A stretch of DNA of 64,000 nt from contig NC_134279.1 of NCBI RefSeq assembly GCF_949628215.1, positions 77,444,830 to 77,508,829 of the forward strand. Direction: 5' to 3'. The notes below the pieces were generated by a model. The model had not been told where the DNA came from. It did not search any database and saw only the letters and a list, made by a program, of their open reading frames with translations. This DNA comes from Phalacrocorax aristotelis. Lineage: Eukaryota > Chordata > Aves > Suliformes > Phalacrocoracidae. Made by a program: the position numbers and the translations under genes. This document shows, piece after piece, positions 10,525 to 23,745 of this stretch (positions within the stretch are counted from its first letter, which is position 1; every line of letters starts with the position of its first letter).

Positions 10525-12702
10525 AGGCAAACAGAGCCCCAGCAGTTTTGGGGCCAGGGAGCTGGAGAACGGTATTTCTGAAAGGCACGTTCCTGCAGGA
10601 ATACCCCTGCGGTCTGCTCGGCTGTGCAGCAGTGACATCTGGCAGAAGAAGCTACGTTTCGATGGATGAGGCTGAATCCTGCCTGCTGCTGCCTCGCCAC
10701 GTGCCAGCTCTGCCGGGGGAGCAGGCAGCCCCAGGGAAGGGATTGGGCAGGGGGACGGGAGAGCAGTGCCGATGCCTCCGAAAATACCCTCCAGCAAGCA
10801 AGAATACTTTTTCCTCCAGTAATAAGTATCAAACACTAGGGAAGAGACTTTGTTTATATTTTTGGGAGGGAATAGGATTTTTTTTCAAGGTTAGCTTGCT
10901 TACAGGAGTGGAGAAAGTAGATAAAAGACAAAAAGAAGAATTTGCCCTAATGCAAAATGTCTATTAACTCCCCCTCGGCACAGGAGGAGGCAACAACTCA
11001 ACAGGCATTTTTGTCTGTGCATCTGTAGTTTTTCATTGCTATATCATTTGCACAGAGTGCCAGGCTGCACGCAGAGCCCAAATAACCCAGGGAGGGAGGG
11101 CGTCCCAGCAGGAGTGGCTGTGAGCAAGCTGGTGGCCCGACTCGCAGCAACCACCATTGTTTGGGATTTGTCCTTTTTGCTAATGAGGGAAATCGGTGTT
11201 TGGCCAGCAGCTGAATGCAGCACAGTCACCAGCACATGATGGGCTGATGTCGACTGTGGCACTTCTCCAGGGGTAAAAAGGAGCGATGAAATTGCCGCCG
11301 TCGTCGTCTTCTCCATCCGTATGGGTAAAACGTGATGTGTGGGAGGGAAGGGAGCTCTCACAAAGCAGACCCAGGGACCAAGCCGTACCTGCGACTCCAA
11401 ACCTGCAGGGTTCAATACCTTTCAGAAGCATTTTTACAGTTAAACACAGCATCGTGATGCCCATCACCAGCACCCACCCACCTTCCACTACAATGTCACC
11501 ACTCCACAGGGCAAAACCACCCAAGGAGACTGCCGCTGCAGATGGAGGAGAGGTGGTCTTCCACATAGGCAAATCTGATTAATCCATGAAGAAATCAGAG
11601 AGAAACTATAGATCTTTGGAGCCAGACCCCAGCTATGATCAGCAGGTAGGGATCCCTGAGGGGTCTCCTAAGCAGGGTCTGTACTTGTGTTCTGCTGCTG
11701 TCCCCTGACTGGGCAGCTGCCCTTGCACTGCCGTGTCATGGTGTCTGGTGACACAGCCACCAGTCCACTGAGCCCAAAGACCACCAGGTTCTGAACCACA
11801 TCTTCAGCTTCAGACTCACTCCCCACCTGAAATGCAGCTTTTTTTTCCACTTCTGGCTTTCAGAGCCATTGCTCTGGCAAAGCTGATTTTAGCTAGATTA
11901 CTCTTGTCTCTCCTTTGACTCCTTTCTTTTTACATTTGCCTCCCGGTTTTGGATCTTGATCCAGCTGCAGAGGAGAACGGACCAAAATGCACTCAGCATC
12001 CCAGCTCTCCATCATTCTCCTTTTCATCTTAAAAGATTCATACTTGGAACAGGAGCTTGTCATTAAATTGCTGGACAAGGGCTTTAGTTAAACAGGATTG
12101 CATTCCCAGGTCAGTCACCAGTTTCTGTGTGATCTTGAGAAGAATCCCCTGCCCCAGGTCTTTCTACTGTAAGATTGATATTGCAACCATTTCTTTTCCA
12201 GGTTGTTCTTGTTTTAGACTTAAGGGCAGAAGGAGACTCTCTCTCGCAAAGCACATGCACAGCAAAACAGTGAAAATTATTTGGTTTTATTGTTAAGTAT
12301 CTTTAACCATTATTTAATAAAATATCCAAGTTCCTGACAATGTCTTGGGGGAAAAAACATTTCCCTGACTTCTTTTCTAGATGATTAATCCTTGTAAAAA
12401 GGATCACATCAGAGTGTCCAGCCCATACAACTGTTCTAGAAGATGCTGTAGTTGTCCATTCAACCAGGACACTTAATCACCTGCCCGCAAGCACCTCCTT
12501 CTTCCCAGAACACTTTCAGTGCGGTTCAGGGAGAGCACTGATGAGCAGCAAGGAAAGGAAGAGTGGACACACTCAATCACCCTGAAGGATAAATGTCAGT
12601 GAACTCTCCCACCCAGTGCTGTGCTCCAGGGCTGCAGCACAAGGCAGAGCAGCTACTGGAGAAGGGCAGGACTGAGCCCTTCCCCGCTCCTGCCTCAGCA
12701 CT

Positions 12703-12810
12703 GCTGTGTAACTTGGGGAAACCAGTTTTGCTTCCCGTACCTCAGTTTCCCCATCTGAACATGGAAATAATGATCTTGGCTTCTTTTTAAAGCTCTTTGA
12801 GATGAACAGC
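12703..12810 (+). mobile_element. MIR-like SINE fragment
   Basis: CTGTGTAACTTGGGGAAACC followed by CCTCAGTTTCCCCATCTG, AATAATGATCTTGGC and AAGCTCTTTGAGAT follows the MIR-family order over about 105 bases. It is the longest MIR-like stretch in the window. A shorter possible piece with a similar TGTGTGATCTTGAG core occurs near 12125-12138. Confidence 0.6.
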
Positions 12811-13584
12811 CCTTTTAAAGAGGTAAGTAGTATTATAAGCAACGGACTCTCACGTCTGCCAAGAACCAAAAGTGATATGAGGGTGATGAAATTCAGGCCA
12901 CCTCATCAGCAAAGCATGTTGTCCTGGCCTTCAAGACAAGGTTAGGACTCTTGGAGAGAGCCCGCTCCTTTTTGGGACAGAAAGGAGTGGACACAGACCC
13001 AGCACATGCTTTCCTATTATTAGTCATTCGTATCCATGTATTGCCGCAAATGTATACAGCCCTCAAAAACCCACCCAAAGCAAGTGCGTAGCCTAAAGCC
13101 ATCTAACCCAGGAGCTCAACCATGCAATATGGGTTGGTTAGAAGCTGCCAGATAATTTTCCCATGATGTCTTGAGCAGGATGGTTGCAACGAGCCCTCAA
13201 CAAGACTGCAAGCCTCACCATCTCCATGAGCCTTTCAGTAGGACTGGAGGGGGACAAGAGCGGGCAGAGGGACCTGCGTGGGGACGGAAGCTTGAGAGCA
13301 CAGTGTCTCCAGAGAGCCAGGTGGAAGAGGATGGTGACGCACAGTTTGGCTGGGGGAAGGAAGCTGGAAGGAGGGGAGATGCAGGCACAGACAAGGCTGG
13401 TGAGGACCTCACAGATGAGGCCAGAGGCACGACTGAGAGCTGCTTTGCACAACAGGGCCAAATCTGTCCCTGGCACAGCTCCGCTCCGGCCGCCTCTGTG
13501 TATTTGTGTAAGGATCCAGCTCTGGCCACGCCGGGAGGCACCGGCTGCTGGGGGCTGGCATGCCAGCCCAGAGGCCCAGACAAG

Positions 13585-13850
13585 AGGACGGCACCAGATG
13601 CCCGGCATATTTTTTCAGCTGCGCGGGCTGTGGGCTGTCACACGGGGCTCGGCGTGCACCTGTGCGACCCTGAGCCGCCCAGCTATTAACAGCCGGCGAC
13701 AGCGCTCTGATGCCGTATCACTGACCGCTCCGTTCCCAAGCAGGGTGATAAATCAACAGCTCCGGGACTCTTCTGCAGCTGGGATTGATGCAAATGCTAA
13801 TGCATCTAATACTCGCTCCATGGCAGGATTCGGCCATGTGCGGCCAGCCC
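13585..13850. promoter_or_regulatory. Candidate E-box and octamer-rich regulatory block
   Basis: This block carries an octamer ATGCAAAT (13788-13795), three E-boxes (CAGCTG at 13616-13621, CACCTG at 13657-13662, CAGCTG at 13776-13781), GGTGATAAATCA (13744-13755), and a TAATGCATCTAAT segment (13798-13810). The density and variety of sites within 200 bases resemble a developmental enhancer. Location is 16.5 kb upstream of ATOH8. There is no direct proof. Confidence 0.3.
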
Positions 13851-16800
13851 AGCTCCACCGCGTCCTCCCACCCCAGGTAGGTGATCATAGGATGCCCAGT
13901 CTTCTTGGAGCTCCTAGACCATCCTCTTGAGCCCATGGGTCTCTAAGGGTCTCCTGATGCAGTTTATGAATGTTTGGGGTCCTCCAAGCAGAGATGAGAC
14001 TAGCACGGATTTCTGGGAGAGAAGCTAACATGGGGAGGACTAACACAAGATGTGAAATTGCTGGGGTGTGTTTGAGGACGTATAAAGCACCCAGAGGCAA
14101 GAGGTGCAGTAGGCACTGAGTATCAGTGGGGCTAAAACCTTCTCAGACATGGAGGATAGCAACTGAAGGTGTCAGGGAAGGAGGCACTGATGGAGAAAGC
14201 TTCATTTACCTCTTTCCTCACTCCCTCTGCAGGTAGGGACTTAGCTGGGGCCCTGCTCACCTTAGCACCAGCCCTACACAATACTTGCACGTCCAGAGGA
14301 AAAGTCCTGCCATGTCCAGCCCTTTTGCAAAAACACACGATGGGTGATGGCCTTCACATTCTCTCTTTTCTTTCACTGCTGATCCAAAGCAAGCACAATC
14401 TGACTAATTAACAGAGCTAGTTAGCATCAGGATGAAACACCCAACATGGACCACAGACTCTTGGGAAATAGATTTTGGTGCCTTGGGACACAGGAAAATG
14501 ATTTCCCAGGCATCATGTGCACAACACAGCCAGCTCTGTGACTCTTCCTCTTTTTCCTCATCAGTTCTTGGTTCTAGCACAAAGATGATTTTTAATGCCA
14601 AATCATTGTGCTTCTTCCCTCTTTATTTCAGGCCGCAGGCTCGCCACATTCTGGACTGGTTGCAACCCATCTGGTTTCACTAATACTTCTAATATAAAAT
14701 TTATAACTAGCTAAGGGGTGATCATATGACGGGTATAATCAATAAGTCATGTGCCAATTGTGGTTATTCTACACCTCAAGCCATTTTTCTGTATTTTGGT
14801 GTCCTTAGCCTGCTGGGGTATCTGTATGTTTTCCTGCTGTTGTGCCTTTCCACCTTTGCAGCCTGGCATTAAAGAAGGCTGTCATGAGCCTCAGTAATTG
14901 AGAAAAAAAGAAACATCACTTTGTTTCCACCCAAAAAAGGAAATGAGATGAGAGAATCAACCAAAGGCTCTGCTTGCCAGATACCACTTGCCACCACCTT
15001 TGGCTTTGCTGAAGGAACTTGCGTTTAGGAAAGTTGTTCAATCTAAACAAAGTCGTCTTCTCAACAAGTTCCTCCTTCCCACAGCCAGAAGGATCACCCA
15101 ACAGAAACGAAAACCAGGTCTGACAGTTTTAGCTCACCCGTAGACAGCTGTGGCAACCCAGCTTCATATTCAATGGGCATAGGGTATTTCCTGGCAGACT
15201 GTCGGGTGCCAGGGAATAAAGACTCCCTACGTTAAAGGGGGAGTTCCTGTTGCATGCCAATACCTCCGTCTTGTTCTTTCTGCCCTTCTCACCCTACGTG
15301 GCTAGGCTGGGCTAGCCGGAGTAATCTTTTGGTAGATGCTAAGATACAGCAAGAGGTATTTTGGACCCCTTCCAAAAAGTACTTTATAAAATATCTTCAA
15401 GAAACTTTGGTTGAGACTGTCTTTGAGAAAAAAAAAAAACCAAAACCCACACTTTTAGCTTAGTTTTGAAAAGAGTAAATGTCCTTGGTGTAAAACCACT
15501 GTTTTACAGTGGCACCAGGCTAGGATTGAGTGGCACCAGGATTTGGACTCACGTGACTGCACAGAGGCAGGAGAGTGAATTCTCCCTTTCCACAGTGCTT
15601 ATAGCTGGCCATAGCCTGTAAAAGCAGATGATTTAATGATTCATTCTGGCAAGCAGGGAAGGATGACTTCAGGTTTGAGCTTCCCACATCACTTCTATCA
15701 GCTCCCCCCGGAGAGCCAACACATTGATAGCCAAGATGATTGCACGCTGCAGAGCCAAGCGGTGCTGCCTTCTCAGCCTCTGGATCAGGAGCACGAAGGA
15801 GGGTCCCTCCGTGACACATGGGAATTCAGCAGCAAAACAGAGGCTGTGCATCATCCCCAGGAGGACAAATTAAACATCTCCTTCTCAGGCAGAGGCTTTC
15901 AGTGGCGACAGCCACTACCTTTTGAGTCAGTTTATTCAGAATGGCTCTGCACTAACGGGATTAACAAGTTCTTCACTGCTTGGATAGCTTCACAGTGGGA
16001 TGATCCAAAATCAACTGATGGAAAAAAGGATAATTGCTCCTGCAGAGGGAGCAAGATTGTTTGTGGAACCAAATGATCAAACAACGACTCTGAGTGCTGC
16101 AAGCAGGCCATGCATGGAGATGCTTACCAAACCCTGTTGGGCACTGGGCCGGATGATGCAGGCTCACAGTGTCATCGTGTGGTTGGGACCCCATGCCCTA
16201 TACTTGGGTGCAGGTCTGTGAGATGGTCAGTGTTTGAAGGTAGGAGAGGGGACGGGGAAAGGAGCAGTCATTCTTTCAGGCACTTCCAGTTGTAAACCTC
16301 AAGGCTGGAGGCTCAGCTCCAGTAAGGAGCGCACACTACTTGAAGGAACTTAAAGTCCTAAAATGCCCCAGCAGTGCTTCTACTGAGCAGTCGCAGATAC
16401 CACATCCATATTCATCATATGAGGATGTGCAAAACGTTTATTTTCTTTGCAGAACCCTTTGCCACAGATACTGCATGGCTTTCTGCCTTGCACAAAACCC
16501 TCTCTCCAAGGAAAAAGATACTCGCAAATTCCTTCAGTACCAACCTCATCAAACTAATTTTCTGGTTCGTCCAGCTCTCATGGGATTTGGCACTGAAAAG
16601 GGTGAATTGGCTGAGTATCATCACCATCAGGCACCTTGAGTTTCTGACAGAAGAGCAAGGCAAATTGTGGAGGAGACCCATCAAGTCCCCACCATCAAGC
16701 ATGGAAGCCACTCAACTGGCCGTGTTTCCTGCTCAGGCTGTATCTCAACCATTTGCCACATAACACAAAAACCTGCTTTAGGCATCTTGATGTGTGGTCC

Positions 16801-19800
16801 ACCTATCATGTCAGCTTGGTATGCATGGTCAGAGATGGGCAGGACACCAAAATGCTACACTCTGGTGAGAATGAGCTCTCTTGCCAGCACCAGGCACCAA
16901 AAGCAGCTGGTCACAAAAAGGATTGTGGCGGTCACCTGAGGCAACATGGTAGATTCCTTACCGGTTCACGTAACCTGGTATTTGGAATCCACTTTTTAAA
17001 AAAGAGGAATACTCAAAAAGTCTTCATGAGCGCAAATGTTTTGAACTAAAGGCAGTCATACATTTAATGTGTGTGCATAATTTCAACTCTGAGAAGTTTT
17101 AGAAGCTTGTCAGAAATTGTTCTTAGAGGTTTCATATATGTCCTGTTTTCCTTTGGTCTCTCCCATGGCAGGGAGTGAAGCCAAGCAACAGGCATGAGTC
17201 AAACTTATCTAGCCATGACCCTACTAAGGGGTTTCCAGTGTTCACACAGAGCTTGACACTTCAAAACGACATTATTCAGGCTCTTCTCCATTTGGAAGAA
17301 CGAATGGACTACAGCTGGTCTGAAAATGGAGATTTCTTCTTCTCTCATAAAAATTCTAATTTTACTTAAAAAAATATATAGAAACAGCTGAAAATAAACT
17401 TTCTGCTTTTAGCTGAAAAGCTTCAGTAAACATCTGAAATTTCATGCTGAAAACAGACACTTCTCTAAAAATGTTGCTTAATCCATAGTGGCATTTTCTG
17501 TCAGAAAACATTTGAGAGGTAAACATTTTGGAACAGCCCTGGAAATGCTCTTTGCCTAGCTCAGTTCAGTGCACATTAACCATTTTAAATATCAGTTGGA
17601 ACACTGTCATCTGCACCTTTAAAAAGAGAAATCTTTTCTACCCTCCCTTTCAGGTAAGCTCAGCAATAGATCCTCATAATGGCTCTACGGCTTTCCTCCC
17701 ATCCCGTTTCCACCTTGACAATGACCAGGATTAACAGTTATCAAGATATATACCTGCAAATCTGAAAGCAAATGATTCTCTCAGGAATGTATTAGGGGCT
17801 CTGAATGTCATTAAGAGCAATCAGTAGCAGGAAAAGGGTTGTAAGTTAGGGTGAATGCTAAAATTAAAGGGCCTCAATGTGTCATTTGACTGTGCATCAT
17901 ATTTGGCTCTGCTAAAGGGTGGGTGGAAAGCACAAGAACAAAAATGTCCACATGAAAACTGGACTTGGGTCCACACCGCATATTTCAACAGGCTCCTGTT
18001 TCAGGGTGGCTAAGGTTAGCTTTCCGATCAACTCAGCACAGCATCACAAAGAGAAACATTATAAGCTCTTTTTGTTGTGTTAATATCCAATTTATTTTTC
18101 AGCGGTGCAATTTCCTGCCTGCTCTTTGAACAGCTATCAAAGGACAAGACACCAGATCATGGCAGACATTCTTCTAGTAGTGACATCTGCTAAACTAGTC
18201 AGTCTGTTCCTATACAGCCCACTCAATGCATCCTAAAATATTTTATAAGCCACCAGTGGAACAGAGGATGGTAATGTGGGTCCCTGACTTTTATTTGAGC
18301 CACCTTGATGTTCAGTACAGATGGGGAATCACAATTCAGCAGCCAAAATTTCTGGGTCCATTCAGCTTAGGGTTTCCGTGTTACCTCCAAAGCCAATAAA
18401 TTTCACTTAACTCCACCTGGCACTTCATATCCTTCACTGATTTTCATCTGAGAGCACTGGCAAATCTAGATATGAGGCTTAATCCAAAAGCCTCTGAAAA
18501 ACAATGGAAAGATGGTTTTAGATCATGCCTAGAAGCGCAAGACTTTATTTAGAAACATGCTTTCTACAGCTTTGCTGGAAGATGCTCCTCCTTTAAACAA
18601 GCACTCGACCAGCAGTGAACGCATTCCAAGAAAACATCTGGACACCTAAGAAAAGGTTGGTCTACTGACATTTAGAGAAGCTAAGAAATTTCACTAATTA
18701 CCCAAATTCTTACGTGTTAGCCCCATTACTAATTTTGCTTTAGGCAACACCACTGGTACCATGAACATCAATGCGTTCGCAAACATAGTCAAGTACTGCT
18801 AGGGACTACTCACAGCTAATTTTCAGATTATTCATAGGACCTGCAGTCTCTGCGTTACTGTCTCTCCTGTGCTCTCTGGCTGTATTCCAAAATGTTTTCC
18901 ATACCAGTGCTGACTTCTGCCTGAATTTTGTGTTCTGCAACCAGAAAAGAAAACAAAATATGCTCAAATACCTGAAAGTTTTCTTGTAGGCTTGATTGGA
19001 AGTTTGCCCCAGCCAGCCACTATTCAAGAAGTCCTTTTCCTTGCTTTCTGCTCCTCACCATCCTTCTGGGTTGTGGTTGTATCTCCTGAGCATGATCTCT
19101 GCTATATTTGAGTCCTGGCCCTGGTCCATATCTGCCTGACTTCACTCCCATTCTGTCAAGTCCTTGTCCTGAATCCTCTCCTGTGTCACTTTTCTTTCTA
19201 ATCTTCAACTTAATCCCAGACTAAACTTTTATTTTCTTCTTGAAAGGGTTCCTTGATATATTTTGGCCAAATTTCTGGCCTTTCATCTCACTTATCTGGA
19301 TCACTGTATTCTTCAAATTTGCATCCATCGACCACAGTTGTCCTTAATTGCTTCTTTTGAGTCCTGCCTGACCCTGACCACCTTGCTGAGACCTCTTAAC
19401 AACCAGAGACCTGGTTAAAGGACATGGCTGACTCGCAATGTTATTGACTGTTCAATAACCACCATGCTTCGTTATCTTTTCTCACAGATACAGACAGACC
19501 ATGCTGAGAATCTATGAGACTGACGGTACAGAAGGCTGGAGGAAGAGGGGAGACTTGCTCAAACTTACACCTAAGACCATTCAAGAATCACAGTGAAGAC
19601 TCCAGCTGCAAGCATAATGACAAATGAAACAAGTAAAAGCCATTTTCTAGCTATGAGGTCAATTGTCATAGCATAATATGGGTCCAGGTGGCTAAGTGCT
19701 CCTCACCCCCACCCAAGGAAATAAAGGAAAAAAAGGAAGAAAAGAGAAACCCCATGTTGACCACATGAATATTGCCCATTGGGAATCATGCCTATCCCAG

Positions 19801-21149
19801 GCTATCCGCAAAGTGTGCCTGGCCATTGTCTGAGAAAACTCACTCGGCCCAGACCAAACCCATCCAATGGAGCACACTTGTTATTTAACAGTGTGGACAA
19901 CCGCTCTGTCCTCTGATGTGGTGTGCACCTCTGGGTGGAGACTGGAGGATCGCCCTGGTCTGGCAGTCTCTCTGCCCTCCTGAGAAAGGCTTCCACGGTG
20001 GGGAAGAAAGGCCTGGCTGGTGCATTGACGCAGTTCTGCTACTAGTGTCTTCAGCAGTCCAGTGGGACAGGAGTGAATTCAACAACAAACCAATCCATCT
20101 TCAGCCAGCTGGGAGATCATCACTCCCATGACTAGCCAAGGGAGAAAGTGCCAAAACACAGACATGACAACTCAGAATCAACCTCTTGGCACCGTTCCCA
20201 TGTCACCCAGCTGGATGGATATGTCTGCACAACGCATACCCAAGATAGCAGGAGACCCGAACCCAACCCTGAAGGCAAACTCTCGCTCTAAGGCAGTTTC
20301 ATATTTGAGAGTGGAACAACAAATTTTGGCCAAAGCCTAGTTCTTCAGCAGCCCCAACATTCCGGGCTTTATAGAGACTTTGAACTCTGTATCACAAGTT
20401 AACTGCTGTACATCAGCCCACCACCAATTTCTTTTTCCCTGTTTCTTTTTGCTACACTGTTCACCAGGTCCTCAATCAGTGTAAAAATTTCACAGACCAA
20501 ACTGTCAGAAAGTTGATAATGTCCATGGAGTATTCATTTATGTGCTGTGAAACATGTTAGGAGACCAAGGTGAAGAAATTGTATTGAAGAACTGGCTTGA
20601 ATCTTGGCAGGGGTATTATTTTATATCCTGCTAAACCTAGGAAAGCATTTACCGACTAGTACTAAACCAAGTCCTGCAGTAAACTGATGTCTAGATTACC
20701 AGTCACATCTTTCATAAGTCAAGTAATGGAGCTTTTTCTCTACTTGTGGGATGCTGACAGGCAGTAACACAAAACTGAAGAGTTGCACTGAAAGGAAGTT
20801 GAAAGGGAAAGTTAGGAGTCAAATGATTTCAGGACTCAGAGTTTATTTAAACAGTACATTTTCAATGCTAAATGTTAATAGAATGAGCAACAGAATAAAG
20901 TCTATTAGAATTAAAATAAGGGAATGAAGTTCAAAAAGGGAAATCAGAAAAGGCATGCACGTAGGTAAACCAATGTCAAAAATTAATATAAATCTATCAA
21001 ACATTCTGAAGAGCAATTTCCTAAAGCTCTGAAAGCTAATAATAAAAACTATTCCAAACACTTCCAAAGCAAGTAGTTTGCCAGACAGCTGTTCAGACTA
21101 ATATACGATCAATATGTGATAGATGAGCACTCAAGACACATTATCTCAT

Positions 21150-22715
21150 GATAGCAAAGTCAAATAAATACTGAGGATGCATCCCACACTAGAGCCTTTC
21201 CTTACTGGGAGCATGTCTGAAGAGGTATCTCAAATTGAAGCGTCACTAGAAAAGATTTTCAAACAAACTGATAAAGTGAGTAAGACAAGTCTGCAAGACC
21301 AGATGGTGTTCACCCAAGAGCTCTATGGAAATCCAGAGTGGAAATTGCTGAACGGTTACCTGCAATGCAGAGCCAACCTACTGTTTAAATCAGCCTATGT
21401 CAAAAGAATAGAAGCAGTAAACATAATGCAAGATGAAACAGAAGTTTCCAGAGGTGGCTTGTTGAAGAAATAAACACAGACAAGTGTGATTCTGTATAAG
21501 GCAAACTGATAAATATTCTAAAAAAGAATATTAGACACATCAGGGAGCAAGAGGGGAGGAGTCAAGTGTTGCATCTATAGGTGGAAGTCATGTCTCACAA
21601 ATCAAGTTCTTTGAGGGCGTCACTGAGTTTGGGGATGGTGATCTCAGTAATATGGTTCGTTTGGTTTTCCAGATGTGGGAACCTATGAAAAAATTAACCT
21701 GTTCTTGAATAAGGGAGAAGGTCCTTTTGTGGCTCAAAAACTGGTTAAAGCTAGGAGACCAAACAAGGAATAAATGGCCAGTTTTCTCAACAAAGGGAGA
21801 CAATCTGCAGGACTGGATGAGGTTTTGTGCTGCCAGGACCTCTGGTGCTCAACACACGCATTTATTCTAGAAAAGGCAGAAGAAGTGAAAAGCAGGGTGA
21901 CGACTTTTTCTGACAATACTAAACCATCTAAAATAGTACAAACTAAAGCTGTGAACAAAGAAATTCAGAAGGACTTACAATGTTAAGTGACTGCACAACA
22001 AAATGGAAGATGGCATTCAGAGTAATATAAGCAATGAGAAAAAAGCAATCCCAAGGATACATGCACAGTAACGAGCACTGAGCGAGCTGCTACTGTCATG
22101 AATAAGATCCTGGAGCTACTGTGGATGGTTTTCTAAAAATGAGAACTTAGTGCTCTATGGGGATTTAAAAGGCAAAGAGAAAATAAAAAACTAGTAGGAA
22201 AAGACTTCAGAGCAATATAAAGATTTTTTGCACATAGCTCCAGTGCACCAATCTCGTACAGGACAGAGCAGAACTACAAAAGGCAAGAAAGGGCAACAAG
22301 ACATTAGAGGTGGGGAACAGTTTCCAGACAAGAAGAGCCAAACTAGGGTAAAACCCTTGATCTTGGGAGAAAAGAAGACAGAGGGGATCTGAGAGAGGTC
22401 TATGAAGTAATGAGTTGCATGCAGAAGATGAACAGGAGATAATTGTGCACCTTTTCTCACAACAAGGGCCAGAGACTAACTAATAAAATGATCGGGCAGC
22501 GAGTTTAGAACAGAAAGGACGTTTCTGTCACAAATGAGTTATGGGACTCATCACCACGGACAGAAAAACTTACAAATGAGTACAAATGGGCTTAAAGTGG
22601 CTAGCTCCAGGAGGGCTACTAAAAACCAGAGTCCAAACTCAACCTTTTGTTCAGGAGTTCCCTTAGCTGTTGACTGCCAGAAGCTGAGGTGATGTACCAT
22701 GGGTAGGACGACTCT
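21150..22715 (+). mobile_element. Ancient, degenerate CR1-type LINE (ORF2 to 3' region)
   Basis: The order of recognisable segments matches the old amniote CR1 families known from turtles and crocodilians. Examples: GACCAGATGGTGTTCACCCA (21298-21317), the 'caaatcaagttctttgagg' segment (21598-21616), 'ctcaaaaactggttaaag' (21732-21749), AATAAATGGCCAGTTTTC (21769-21786), 'acaacaaaatggaagatgg' (21996-22014), and 'tgactgccagaagctgagg' (22673-22691). It is full of stops and frameshifts and encodes nothing. It is much older than the CR1 copies at the start of the window. Confidence 0.7.
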
Positions 22716-23698
22716 GCACTCAACCTGCTTCTTACTTCTTTTTAGTGTCTTAGAGTCTCTCTGTTTCATAACTCTGAGGCAGTATGACTTTGGACTTCCA
22801 TGTCCTTATTCACTAACATGCCTCTGAAGTAATCTATCCTAATCTGAAGTTCAAGCTTAACCAGGAACAAGCTGCTACATTAAGTTCTGTGGAAAATTAC
22901 CAAGGTACACTATTGATATACTCTAATAATAAATTCAGCCCTTCTGATGAATGCTTAATAGAAGAAAATAATGAAATTTAGCACGTGATAAGGCCTTTTT
23001 CATGAAGATGAGCCTTTCTGGGAATCCTCTACCTTCTCAAAGCCTCAATTTCCGCACCCTAGTGGTGACAGCCCACTGGAGCTGTGGGTACGTAGCTCAT
23101 GTAAATAAAGCTCTCAGTGGTAGTACTCTTCTGTTTTCACCATTTAAAGCTCTTTTACACCTGGAGTATCTGACTAGAGAGTTTATAACAAATGTGCCTC
23201 TAATTGCACTCTCTTTACTGTAACCACTAAGAGTCATTAGGAATTCTTGTGACCTTGCAAACCACATTCAACAGCCACCATTAAAAAAAATCTGGCAAAC
23301 AAGTGCTTGTTTTGCCCTCACCCACAAAAGTAAACTTCCATCCAAAATACATAGGTTTGAACTAAAAAAAGAGACTGTCCTGTACCTATGTTCTATTTAA
23401 GGCCCACTGTCCTTTTTCTACACCAAAAGAATATTAAGTGAAAGATTTAAGCATCCTCACACCTCATCCTTTTTCTTTTCTGCCACAATTTCTCCACAGA
23501 GATTTTTAATATTCTGGTTTTGCCATGACATTTGTCACTTAGCATACACTGTCACTGACGACAGCTTTATCCAAGGTTATCTCAGCCTCATTTCAGAGTT
23601 GGCCAAGAGCTTCAGAGTGAACCAAGTGATGCGGGAATAGGGCAGGGTTTGAGGCTGATATACCTGGTCAGCAAAGCCCAAAGGATGCTCAATACACA

Positions 23699-23745
23699 TG
23701 GGGAAACTAAGGCAGAGGGAAGCCTGAAGCGGCTTGCACGAGCCT
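23699..23745 (-). mobile_element. MIR-like SINE fragment, minus strand
   Basis: TGGGGAAACTAAGGCAGAGG followed by GGCTTGCACGAGCC resembles the reverse complement of the MIR core (normally a 'ggaaactgaggc...cttgcccaagg' order). It is short and diverged. Confidence 0.5.

Larger units (their letters stand above)
4337..21149. other. ATOH8 5' flank, proximal desert: noncoding
   Basis: Nearly 17 kb without a recognisable gene. Open frames up to about 250 codons exist (for example 13184-13930 on the + strand), but they overlap frames on the other strand in GC-rich stretches and show no domain, signal peptide or splice structure. Within it I mark MIR-like fragments, homopolymer tracts and two regulatory-looking blocks. 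A segment at 6950-7080 is locally GC-rich with imperfect GGCACG/GGCAGG repeats. Confidence 0.7.

Noticed and set aside
10374-10967. 197-codon open frame across the T/C homopolymer tracts
   Set aside because: It passes through runs of T and C giving Phe/Pro strings. There is no homology and frames are open on both strands.
13184-13930. 248-codon open frame on the plus strand
   Set aside because: It lies in a GC-rich stretch with long overlapping frames on other frames and strands, has no recognisable domain, and overlaps a regulatory-looking block.
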